From: Petunia secreta
Lineage: Eukaryota > Streptophyta > Magnoliopsida > Solanales > Solanaceae
DNA length: 64,000 nucleotides
NCBI GenBank assembly: GCA_029990175.1
Contig: JARKIP010000010.1
Location: 49,346,001 to 49,410,000 of the forward strand
Direction of reading: 5' to 3'
A program made the position numbers and the translations under genes. This document shows positions 12,701-22,699 of this stretch, one piece after another; positions within the stretch are counted from its first letter, which is position 1; every line of letters starts with the position of its first letter. A model generated the notes under the pieces. It made no database searches, was not told the origin of the DNA, and worked only from the letters and a program-made list of their open reading frames with translations.

Positions 12701-15634
12701 ACACGGCCATTATAATTGCAGCATAGCTTGTCCAGACGTCAGTACTAACACCAGAACCTACATAGAAAGCTACTCATTGAGCAGAAGTACCTTGATACAC
12801 ACAATATGCAACAAATTAGCAGGAATATCTCTTGCACAAGTACAAGCTACTGATTCTATAAATTGCACGGACTTAATATGGCAAAGCACCAACAACTTTC
12901 ATGGAACAGTTGACACAAATATGCTATCACCAATTTTTCAGGGGCCCAAACTTTTGGTCTTTACTCTCTTTCCCTACTGACGGTAGAGTCATACGCTATG
13001 AGCTAAGAAGTCATTCCGTTGGACCTCAAGGTTATCGAATACCCGCATAAATGCAGCATTCATATATGCAATGTTTAGTTTGAGTTTTGTTCCTTGCATA
13101 AAATTTTGCATTAAGTTATACTCCATACAACATTTGGTTAGAGTTTTTGTTCGTTCATAAATAATACGTGTATAAGTTACAGCGGTAGCTATGTACTATT
13201 TTATGTGGGATAGAAGGTGGAATAAGAATACGGAGATTAGTAATACATGGATTAAAATATTAAAATTACCAAAATAACCCTATATATTAAACAAACTTTT
13301 AAGTAAAGAAAACACATTTTTCATTCCTCACATCATTATTCATGCAGTATAGTTCATCGATTATTAATCCATACAGTATAATTTATGCATTACTTATCCC
13401 TACATTACAATCCCTTCATAGCTAATACTCACATTACCCGCATTATTAATCCGTGCATTGCTAATACCCACATTGATAATACCTACCGCGTTAATCCCTG
13501 CATAACTTGCCTTCCAACCAAACGACCCCTAAATACATATATTTAGTCACTGTAATTTTGTGGTAATCAGGATGGTAGACAAAAGTCTTATGAACGATCC
13601 TATACTGTACCTATGTAACCAGCAATTTTCTCGAGAAAACTCATATTCTTATTTAAGTGTCGTAGATCAGTATTTCTACCAGGAATCTAATTCTTTGTCT
13701 TGCTTTATAGAGTCCAACCATGCCCTTTAAAAGTTGTTCTTGCACACATCCACCTTATGACTCAATGATTTCACAGAAAAGGAAATTTTATCTATACAAA
13801 GTCTTCATACTGCTGCAAAACTCCTATAACAAAATCTAAGGACCAACTATCCGAGAAAGTGAAAATGATAGTATCGTCTGCATATGATAAATGGTTGATC
13901 TTGGGACAAATGGTTTGAAGTAGCAATTTATCAAAAAAGTAAATAAATAAATAAATAAATAAAAAGGGCTGTTTGAGGGTGAAAGAATAAAATAAAGTGA
14001 TCTATAGCAATATATCTCAGAAAAGTAAAAGGAGGCAAGAATGAGAATGGAACTTGTACATGTTCTGTACACATATTCTAAGAGTCGGAGACAAACCCGT
14101 CAAGCTGAATCCTTTAGTGTCTTTCAAGTCTACAGCAACAGAATTTTGTATGTCGCACTTGCCAACAATGCAACAGGTTCCCCAAATAACAGTAATAAGC
14201 ATCACCGTTGACCCAGCTAGCAAGCCCATACCTACAGAGACCTGGCTCTGAGCAGCTGCAGTACTTCCAGATATCCCCGATACTGAAACAATGAAGTAAT
14301 AAGAAGTTTGTGAAGCTCATTATAGCTTGCAGCACGTGGTTATAAATGATATAATAAGCATCCAGGTTAGTAAATATAACAGCAATTCTAGTGACTGTTT
14401 ATTTCAGTACTCTAGGATATTATTCTTTTAATCATATCTGAGAGCAATTAAAACATTGTCACGGGGTTAAATGGTGCATCTAGGGGACAAAGCAACATTT
14501 ACGCTTGAGAAACAACTCTTATGCAGTATTCTTAATCAAGTTAGATTGCACCAATCCCCTCATCCCTTTAATTTTAGTAGGCATATTAGATCTTAAAAAC
14601 GAGTGAGAAGTGATTCTTACACATTATGATTATTAAGTTATTTGCACCTCATTCATTTCCCCTCGAGACCAAGGGCTCAAATTTAAAGATTTGAACAAGT
14701 GCTTAGTCGCATTCCCGCCAAATCAGCATTCAGACTTTGAAGCCCCAGCATAAATATCTACTCAAAAAAAAAAAAAAAAAAAAAAATCGGATCTCAATTC
14801 CATCTCTTGTGATTACTCATTTCCTTCAAATGTCCTCAATTTAGACAGAATATAATACTACTCAAGAAGTAATAAAATAACATAAAAATTATTACTCCCT
14901 CTACCTCATTGTAAACAATTCTCCTTCAATCACTAGTCAACGTGACTATCTTTAATATGTAAATAAAGTAGGAAATAAATATAGTACTAAGTTGCAACTC
15001 TATTTATATTAAAATGGAAAATTACATGTTAATTGGTAAACAAGAGTTTAACATAGACATTATATTATGTTTTACAACTACAAGTGAGATGTGTAAATAA
15101 GACAGTAAAAGTTGACTTGATAATGCAAATATATTTGCGTTTAAGTTATATACACGATAGTGTAACAATCATATAAATACTATGTTTTAGATGACCTAGC
15201 AGATAGTATAAACTGACAGTAATACTTTTATGTATAAAACTTAGAAAAATAAATTTACCGAGAATGAGCATAGCATCAGGAAGAGCACCAAGCATAGGAA
15301 GGAAGAGTCCACCAATAAGACCGGGTCCTAATATCTCAAGCAACAGTTCACTCCCTGACGAGAGATACGTGGCGGCAAGGAACATAAGGTAACCGTAGAC
15401 AAGTATGAGAAATACATTTCCTAGAGCAGTTTTAGTACAAGGCATAAATCCATAACTCTGTTCGCAACTCTCTTCGGAGGCGAAAACCCGGTCCAGCCGG
15501 AGAATCTCCGTGTCTGAACCGATCCCGTTGTGAATTCCGTCGGAGATGAGATCGCCGCTGATGAAGCGGCGGCAGTAAACGGTGCCGGAAAAGATCAGGA
15601 GGAGTAGGAGAGGGAGATATGGTTTCAGAGACAT
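9784..15634 (-). CDS. NCL: NCL-type Na+/Ca2+ exchanger with EF-hands, 7 exons, 572 aa
   Basis: Exons on -: 15634-15259, 14282-14097, 12757-12576, 12086-11941, 11857-11581, 11502-11200 and 10032-9784. They total 1719 bases with all phases matching. The protein has a hydrophobic signal peptide (1-21), a membrane segment and the first alpha repeat of the CaCA family (about 102-130, GGLFLPMLGALPDA). After the membrane segments of exons 2-3 comes a cytosolic loop with two EF-hand loops (about 303-314 and 343-354), then the second alpha repeat (451-480, SFIALPLATNSSEA) and a hydrophobic C-terminus. This matches plant NCL proteins, membrane exchangers linked to calcium homeostasis and salt response; length and domain order fit. 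Both EF loops lack the usual Gly at position 6 (Arg and Gln instead), so calcium binding may be weak. Exon 3 is in no long open frame and was found from splice sites and homology. The gene appears intact. Confidence 0.93.
13065..13530. mobile_element. Degenerate Tourist-like MITE in NCL intron 2
   Basis: The right end reads ccaaccaaacgacccc followed by taa, the PIF/Harbinger terminal sequence and target seen again in the element at 16384-16630. The interior has imperfect repeats of the gcattaataccc type. The left terminus is poorly preserved; a weak atgtttagtttgag near 13070 is duplicated as catttggttagag near 13132. It sits between exons 2 and 3 and should be spliced out. Confidence 0.5.
14590..14785. 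repeat. Poly-A-ending segment in NCL intron 1
   Basis: A 22-base poly-A run at about 14764-14786 follows a tRNA-unrelated sequence. This could be the tail of an old retroposed copy. No target duplication was found. Confidence 0.25.
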
Positions 15635-15714
15635 TTTTAGAAATGGTACTACACTACAGCATCCTAGAAAACATGTTTATATATATGGAAAAAGTATATT
15701 CATATTTTATTGTA

Positions 15715-15724
15715 CTATATATAG
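15715..15724 (-). promoter_or_regulatory. Candidate TATA box of NCL
   Basis: ctatatatag lies about 80 bases upstream of the NCL start codon on the - strand. A second TATA-like stretch at 15678-15686 is closer (about 45 bases) and would leave almost no leader, so the farther one is preferred. Not confirmed. Confidence 0.3.
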
Positions 15725-16207
15725 TGGTAGTGCTGATCATTCAGTCTCTCATTATTCATTTCATTTTTGCGTAAATCAAGGGAGACTATACTTGCCCCTG
15801 TTTCGTCAACTTCTTTTGTTTTGCCTACACAAGTTATAATATAGTGTGGTTTGCTTTTAAGTATCTTTCATCCCCAAATAAAACTTACAATTATTTTATG
15901 TAATGTTTGGTTTTCATTTTCCTTTCCGCAGTAAAATATTTGTACAAGTTATATAATAATGTATAAATTGTTTCATACATAATAGTAAGTACTAGTAATG
16001 TAGGTATTGAATTCTAGTTAATTAATGGTCATTATGATTTCCCTCACCTCTTACATCTACATAATGGCATTTTGGAATGACTTACATTGTCCATATAACA
16101 AAATTATACAACTCTCTCCGTTTTATTTTGTTTGGCATAATTTGATTTGGCACGAAATTTAATAACAGAATAAATACTTCTATAATTTGTGGTCTGAAAT
16201 AAGCATT
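15725..16207. other. NCL upstream region with MITE-like fragment
   Basis: Mostly AT-rich non-coding sequence. From about 16113 a stretch beginning tctctccgttttattttgtt resembles one end of a Stowaway-type MITE, but no partner end or TA target was seen. Confidence 0.35.
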
Positions 16208-16221
16208 AGATAATTGTGTAA

Positions 16222-16363
16222 CTAGACAAGTGAAGGTTGCTCAGATGGTAAACACATCCACCTATATTCGAGAAGTTGTGTGTTCGAGTCACCATAGGAG
16301 CAGAAGTGGAAGGGCAACTATTTGTTCCGAGAGAGGAAAAAGGGTGGGGTTTAATAAAAAAAA
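16222..16363 (+). mobile_element. tRNA-derived SINE with 14-bp target duplication
   Basis: The perfect direct repeat agataattgtgtaa at 16208-16221 and 16364-16377 brackets a 142-bp insert. It carries a Pol III promoter pattern, with A-box-like gttgctcagatgg and B box gttcgagtc, and ends in an A-rich tail. This is a complete insertion by target-primed reverse transcription. It lies about 0.6 kb upstream of NCL. Confidence 0.88.
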
Positions 16364-16383
16364 AGATAATTGTGTAAATATAA

Positions 16384-16630
16384 GGGGTCGTTTGGTTGGA
16401 AAGATTAACGAAAATGGGATATCCCATTATATCATGGGATTAAACTCGAGAAAAAGTGTGGGATAACTTATCCCACCCTCCATATGAGATAACTTATTCC
16501 ACTCATAATCCTATAAATATGGGATAAATTTATCCCATTTTACCATATACCGGTAACAAAATACGGGATAAATTTAATCTCATTTTTTATCATGGGATTA
16601 TAATCTTAATCTCACCAACCAAACGACCTC
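16384..16630. mobile_element. Tourist-like MITE (PIF/Harbinger type)
   Basis: The terminal inverted repeat is ggggtcgtttggttgg at the left and ccaaccaaacgacctc at the right, with target duplication taa at 16381-16383 and 16631-16633. It is 247 bp, non-coding, and rich in gggata/tatccc inverted words that could pair internally. It inserted only six bases beyond the target duplication of the preceding SINE. Confidence 0.9.
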
Positions 16631-16693
16631 TAAATGTATAAAATGAGATAGTTTGAACTATATTATTTTCAAATTAAAAAGTATTATGACAAT

Positions 16694-17178
16694 TGTAAGG
16701 ATAAAAAATGTCACTTATGATTACGGGGATACGAGTCCAGTTGGAGAGACTAGACTTAGCGTACAAGTCACCAAGTGCAGAGGATACATGCCTGCTCCTC
16801 GAGATACGACCGCTCAACCGGTATGGGCCATATGATGCAAGGTATACATCCTGCCGCCTTAGGATTTACAGTCTCCTAATTATGGTTTAGTATATACCAC
16901 CGCCTTGGGTAAACAGGCCCACAGCCTTATTAGTCTTTGTATATACCATAATTAGGACTGGGTAAATTATATCTACAAATACTCTTCCTCATATTGCATT
17001 GTACAAGGAGGCGATTCACACAGAATCCGGCTATTCTCAAGGAATACAATTATTTACTTTCTTGCTTATTTATTTTTCTCTCAGCAATTACTTACTTTTT
17101 TTCGAATTTACTGTATTGCTTGTGACCCTTCTACAAATTTAATTCTTTAACCAGTAGGATCAATTTTAGGCATAAACA
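16694..17178 (+). repeat. Tat1 5' LTR, 485 bp
   Basis: It starts tgtaaggataaaa and ends gcataaaca, immediately before a primer-binding site. It aligns with the LTR of Tat2 (60193-60667) and with the partial Tat1 3' LTR (59963-60190), sharing blocks such as attacggggata, gcctgctcctc and ttacagtctccta. Confidence 0.88.
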
Positions 17179-17181
17179 GTT

Positions 17182-17198
17182 TGGCGCCCACCATGGGG
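17182..17198 (+). other. Tat1 primer-binding site
   Basis: tggcgcccaccatgggg begins three bases after the LTR. This is the tRNA-primer sequence common in Tat-type plant elements. Tat2 has the same site with tga at its start. Confidence 0.75.
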
Positions 17199-17231
17199 CC
17201 TAGGTAAATGTAGGTTGTTGCAAGGAAAAGC

Positions 17232-17676
17232 ATGATCATGTCAAGCGAAAACGATGATGCCCCGAAGAACACCGCCATTGCGATCGGTGGTGTTCCCATA
17301 AATTCAACAATCTCGTTAGCCGATCAAGGAAAACCGTTCCCGACGAACAAACGGCTCATAACTTAGCCAACATGGCTGAAACTATGACCAGGTGTTTGGA
17401 AATGACATCTTTCAACTCACTATTGAGGCCAGCATCCACCGAGGATCTGAGCCCAATAATAACCCCCTCAAAGTAGCGGCCACAGACCAGGGAACCCCTC
17501 AGTCCATAAACACGATCTTTAGAACCCTTCGCCTTTCTTTTGAATCAAAGTACAATAACGAATTAGCCAGAACTATCATGGTTTGTGAAGCCCACCAGGA
17601 GGTGACCAAAAGGCCCTGCATCAATGCAATTGAATTCGGTGATAACGATAGACAACAGGTCTTCTACCTAAACCAT
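17232..17676 (+). pseudogene. Tat1 gag remnant
   Basis: An ATG at 17232 or 17238 opens a frame that stops after about 40 codons. An open stretch follows from 17392 whose end (about residues 68-95, AHQEVTKRPCINAIEFGD) is the segment just before the protease in Tat elements. Capsid and zinc-knuckle regions are missing, and Tat2 shows the same shortened layout. The frame is cut at 17676 by the next insertion and resumes at 28811. Confidence 0.65.
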
Positions 17677-18263
17677 TGTCGCATCCTATTTTTACCCGAA
17701 CCGGTTAAGGTTCGAAATAGGGCTCGACTTAGTGGGTAACTCACGGATAAAGAGTTGGAGTCGCCACCTAACATAAATTTTAACTAGGCGTATTAGGGCA
17801 CCTATTTCATTTCTAGCCAATTTTACAATTAACTCCGAAACTTAGTCTACGAACCAGAAATTCTAGGTAAGGGTAAACCCGAGAGGAAGGGGTTAGGCAC
17901 CTCTCAGGCTCCACCACATGTGGTTACTGGCCGGACTTTATAATTGGGATTCGAAATAAGTAACTAAACAATTTAAACTAACTAATTAGAAATATACAAA
18001 TAACTAGATGATATAATAATTTAGATAAAATGTCCTAATAGGCTTCCTCCTTAAAGATTTGCACCTAGAAAAATAAAATAAATTAGTTAGTAAATAATAA
18101 TAATAATAATATAAATTAAGAGAAAAATAATAGTAATTAAAATTAGAGGTATTTTGGAGTGTTGTTTTGAAGACATTTATCCAAATGTACCTCGCAAAAA
18201 CAAATGAAGCTAAGTTAGTAAATAATAATGATGATGATGACGATGATGATGATGATGATGATG

Positions 18264-18303
<40 letters not shown>

Positions 18304-18452
18304 TGAAAATAATAAAATAAGGGGGAAATGAATTTTTATGAAAGTGTCGTCTTTTCATAATTCTACCACCATGTACCTCGCAAAAATATAAAGAAAATGA
18401 GTAAAAATAATAATAACAATAATAATAACAATAATAATAATAATAATAATAA

Positions 18453-18496
<44 letters not shown>

Positions 18497-20443
18497 GTTT
18501 AAAATAAAGGGAAAGGGATTTTATAAAAGTTTAGGCTCAGAATATGTATTGCGTCAAGCAGAGGTTAAGGATGTTGGTACGGCTGCAAACACGGAGCCGG
18601 TCGTGTTGCCATGCCAAGCACTTTTAATCCCACCACTCCACTATCGTTTACTTTGCAAAGTAATATGCATCGCCATCGCCTATTTGTTTTTAGGGACTGG
18701 AGGAGTGTAATGGGACTGATTTCAGGCCTCCAAACGTCATTAGCCCGGTATAGTACATGTTCAAATCAGTCCTTAGGCCTCAATAATTATCTAATTATCT
18801 TCATTGGCCTTTATCAGTGTAGTACTTTGTTCAGAACCAACCCAGACATTACACTATGGATAGATCGCGTAAAACGAACCCAGAAAATGACTTTCCTGCA
18901 CTACAAGATTTAGTCAACGCATACCAAAACAAGCAGGGAATTAAGATAATAGCAGTAATACTATTTCGGCAGACTCAGTGTATCAAAGGCAACTGAAACC
19001 ATGTCAACTCAGAATTGAAATATGAAACCCAATCAATCCACGATGCTCCAACAGTATAGGAAATGATCATAGACAATAAATTATCACAGTCACCGGGAAG
19101 GATAGGAGCGACATCGGCGAGAAATCCCAGTGCTGCCGCTGCCACTGTCCTTTCCCCAAAAACGATTACGCGACGTGGTCTTCAAATCTACAAAACTCAA
19201 TAAAATTTAGCAAAACGATTGAGACAAAATACAACAGTGCAGCGTTCAAGGACAGCAGAGGGGTGACACCAGCTGGGTAGCAGCGTCACTGCGCCTCCGG
19301 TGGTGGCGATGCCTTTTCCCTGACTCGTTTCCCAAAACTCAATCCCACTGGTTTTTTGTTTGGTTTTTTTGGTGGTGTGTATGGGTTTTCCGATCAGGTC
19401 CTGACGGTGGTGATGGTAGGTGACGAGCGAAAGAGAAAAGGGTTCTCTCAATTGTTTTTGTGTGTCTGTGCAATGTAAAAAGCAGAGGATGATAGTGAAG
19501 GGGTATGTTTGGCGTATGTATGGGGTATGTTTGTGTGGATGGGTAATTTGAACGGTGTGGTGTGCTGCCAGTATCCCATTTCTATTTGTGTGTTGGATGT
19601 TTGAGAATTGACGAGATGATGTTGGGGTGAGCGTGATGTAGTACTGTGCGTGTACGTTGTGCCAGAAAAGGAAGGGAGTTCATGCCATTTTTAAGAAAAA
19701 AATTGAAAGAGTCGTTCAGGCTTTAGAGAGATTGTAGGGGATTTTAATGGAAGAGATTAAGGGATTGACACAATCTCCTGTTAATTTTAGGGAAAGAGAC
19801 AAGATATGGGGATGTGTAAAAAAGGACAAAAATGATTTTAGAATTTTATTCAAAATAGATAGGATAACAAAAGAAAATATACATAATTTTAAAATTCATA
19901 AAACGTATTTGGACTGCCCTTTGCCCGGGTTCAAGGTGGGAAATTTCTTATAAAAGAAGAAAGGAAAGAAACATATGGAGAAATAACGATGATGGTAATA
20001 TAATAAAATATAGATAAACGTATAGCGAACTTTTGTCAGAAATCGAAAAGCTGTTTAAAGAAAATTGAAAGTGGATATGATGAGGAGATTGGACCGGATA
20101 AAACTTGGACCGATATTTACCTAAAGGTGCTAAATATAATTACATATATTATGTAAAACAAGCGAGATGCACATATAACAGTAATTGGGCTCGAATAAAA
20201 TTAATAATCACAGATAATTACTTAATTTTCACAAATGATCACAGATCACTATAAATTTGACATATAGCCTATATGATGAAATTATATGATATAGCCACAA
20301 TTAGTTATATAATGTATAAGTAGGGGATAACACACATAAATGCTTGCTTTCTAATGCACATTTTATCAAATAGTAAATATCGCACCTTTAGGTTAAATAT
20401 AGACAATTTATAGAAAAATGAGGGACAAAATTGGGTGTCAACA
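17677..20443 (-). repeat. Left LTR (3' LTR) of the non-coding element
   Basis: It is 2767 bp, starts tgtcgcatc and ends tgtcaaca on the + strand. It matches 26283-28805 along its length apart from trinucleotide tracts and an extra block at about 19652-19915 that the other LTR lacks. Short frames found in both LTRs (18611-18913 and 27225-27437) are repeated copies of LTR sequence, not genes. Confidence 0.9.
18218..18498. repeat. Trinucleotide microsatellites in the left LTR
   Basis: Two tracts: atg/gat then aat repeats at about 18220-18302, and aat with some aac units at about 18405-18496. Corresponding tracts in the right LTR have different length and composition. Confidence 0.9.
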
Positions 20444-20460
20444 GCTGCCCCTCTTTGCCC
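20444..20460 (-). other. Polypurine tract of the non-coding element
   Basis: Read on -, gggcaaagaggggcagc directly precedes the LTR start tgttgaca. This is the expected place of plus-strand priming and supports the - orientation. Confidence 0.65.
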
Positions 20461-21454
20461 GGGGATGATGAAAGAGTCTTCGGGCAAAGATAGTTGACAG
20501 AATAGTCAATTTTATCACGACTGGTAGGCAAAATGATTGGAAGGGGAAAATTAGTGGTTTGGGGTGTTTTTTGCCGAACCCCGGTCTCTAAGTTGCCTAC
20601 ATATCTCGGGTTTCACGAGAATCAGGCCGTGTGTAGTTCTAGAATTGAATGTTGCATGTGTGAGATATTTATGACGCACGATTTTGGATGTAAAGACCAA
20701 ACTCATCCAAGTATGTAAAATTTGGATTCGTGTATGCTTTGTCTTTTGGCGAGATGAATGAAGAATAAAGCAAAGGTATTGTCGAAGATGAAATAACATC
20801 GATAGATCGAGTGGGGGAAAAGAGGCTTGTAATCATCCTAGTTATGAAAATGTGGCGCGTTACACACCCATAAAGAGGAGTTTATATGTACATAGTTTCC
20901 ACTTCATCTCGATAAATGAGTGATCTCGCTTTCAATATCGCCTTGACTGAGTTGGGGAATATTTGAGGAGTGAGTTTTATGAATGCGCACGATTCAAATA
21001 GATGGGCACGACTAAGCACGAAAACACGCACGATTGACGTAGATGGGCACGAATTAGGAAGGAATACGAGACTGACACCTAATAGACAAGGAAGGATTGG
21101 GTAGACCACTGGTGCGAGTATGAAATTCTAGCTTTGATTGCTCGGTAAAATAGGTAGCTTGCAGGTGTAGCAAAAGGCATTGTCTGTAGGATTAAGCTTT
21201 TCGAATTGGGTTTTCGGATGATGCTTGGTATATATTTGAGTTTTTGTGGTTTCACAATTGGTAGTGATTTTGGGAGCAGATGTGAGAGTAGTGCATAAGA
21301 TTTGTCGAGAGATCAGGGAGTACCCTGCAGCAAAATCATGATAAATGCAGTAGATATAAAGATAAAGATAAAGTAAACTTCCCTATTGAGCCGAGTGGTT
21401 GCCTTGTCTTATGCTTGTTTGATTGATGTCTTATCGAAGTATTTTTTCAATGCT
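20461..21454. other. Interior of the non-coding element, no gene
   Basis: Short unrelated frames only. The word gcacga recurs several times around 20980-21060. Nothing resembles a retrotransposon protein. Confidence 0.6.
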
Positions 21455-22293
21455 ATGCCCACCGATGCGGACCTTACTCTACTGCAAATTGTTGTCATGT
21501 TCACTACTGCGAACCCTATATATCTGCTGATGCAGATTCTATGCTCCTCATATCCACTGATGCGAACCCTATATATCCACCGACATGGATTCTACGCATG
21601 TCATGTCCACCGACGCTGACCCTATATATCCACCGACATGGATTCTATGCTTTGTCATGTCAACCGATGCGGACCCTATATATCCACCGACATGGATTTT
21701 ATGCATGTCATGTCCACCGGCGCGGACCCTATATATCCACCGACATGGATTCTATGCATGTCATGTCCACCGACACGGACCCTATATATCCACCGACATG
21801 GATTCTATGCATGTCATGTCCACCAACGCGGACCTTATATATCCACCAACATGGACTCTACGTTTGTCATGTCCACCGACGCGGCCCCTGTATATCCACC
21901 GACATGGATTCTATGTTTGTCATGTCCACCGATGCGGACCCTATATATCTACCGACATGGATTCTATGCATGTCATGTCCATTGATGCGGACCCTATATA
22001 TCCACCGACATGGATTCTATGCTTGTCATGTCCACCGACACGGATCCTATATATCCACCGACATGGATTTTATGCATGTCATGCCCACCGACGCGGACCC
22101 CATATATCCATCGATATGGATTCTATGTTTGTCATGTCCACCGACGCGGACCCTATATATCCACCGACATGGATTCTATGCATGTCATGTCCACCGACGC
22201 GGGCCCTATATATCCACCGACATGGATTCTATGCATGTCATGTCCACCGACGCGGGCCCTATATATCCACCAACATGGATTCTATGCATGTCA
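21455..22293. repeat. 53-bp minisatellite, about 14 good copies
   Basis: The unit runs from tatatatccaccgacatgg through attctatgcatgtcatg to tccaccgacgcggaccc. Copies start about every 53 bases from 21570 to 22260, preceded by two or three degenerate copies from 21455. As 53 is not a multiple of three and the unit has no stop on +, all three forward frames stay open. This creates open frames of 252 and 306 codons with a 53-residue period. These are by-products of the repeat, not evidence of a protein. Confidence 0.93.
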
Positions 22294-22577
22294 AATTGAT
22301 GTATATTGTTTTGCAAGAGTTGTTAGGTATACTCGGCACCTGTGTAAACCTGCGATCAAAGAAAATCTGTGAGTTTTTAGGAGAGGTCGACTTGCATATT
22401 TGTTGTGTTGCACTCTGCTATATCTTGTATAATTGTCCCCCTGTCATGCTGTTTCTTTATCGGATTGTCTACCCTTCAAGCTGTATACCCTACCAACAAA
22501 AGTAAAGTAAAGTGCGATAAATAGAATGGTTTTGTTATGTCATGCAATGCGCTAAGAAGGCTATTGTGTTGCTCTTA

Positions 22578-22698
22578 TAATGCATTTCTTGAAATTTTTG
22601 AGGGAATCTCAAAAATTTTCCCTCAAAAATTTCTGCCCCAGTGTCAAGTTTGCGTCTTTTGAAATTTTTGAGAGGATCCTCAAAAATTCTGCCCCAGT
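22578..22698. repeat. Repeated hairpin block
   Basis: Two similar blocks contain gaaatttttgag, then ctcaaaaatt, then ctgcccca. Each can fold because gaaatttttgag is the inverse of ctcaaaaattt. They are about 80 bases apart. They lie in the element interior with no coding sequence nearby. Confidence 0.6.
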
Positions 22699-22699
22699 T

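Noticed and set aside
14890..15020. Stowaway-like start attactccctct in NCL intron 1
   Set aside because: No matching inverted end or TA target was found, so too weak to list as an element.
16222..16363. Possible tRNA gene from A and B box
   Set aside because: No cloverleaf or acceptor stem. Target duplications and an A-rich tail identify a SINE.
18611..18913. Open frame repeated almost exactly at 27225-27437
   Set aside because: The similarity comes from the two LTRs of one element, and no protein family is recognised.
21455..22293. Regular repeats that could suggest a CRISPR-like array
   Set aside because: The whole 53-bp unit repeats without unique spacers, and the DNA is plant nuclear.
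21541..22505. Long + open frames of 252 and 306 codons with repeated IHRHGFYACHV-like units
   Set aside because: They are three frame readings of a 53-bp tandem repeat without stops, inside a non-coding retroelement and on the strand opposite to it.
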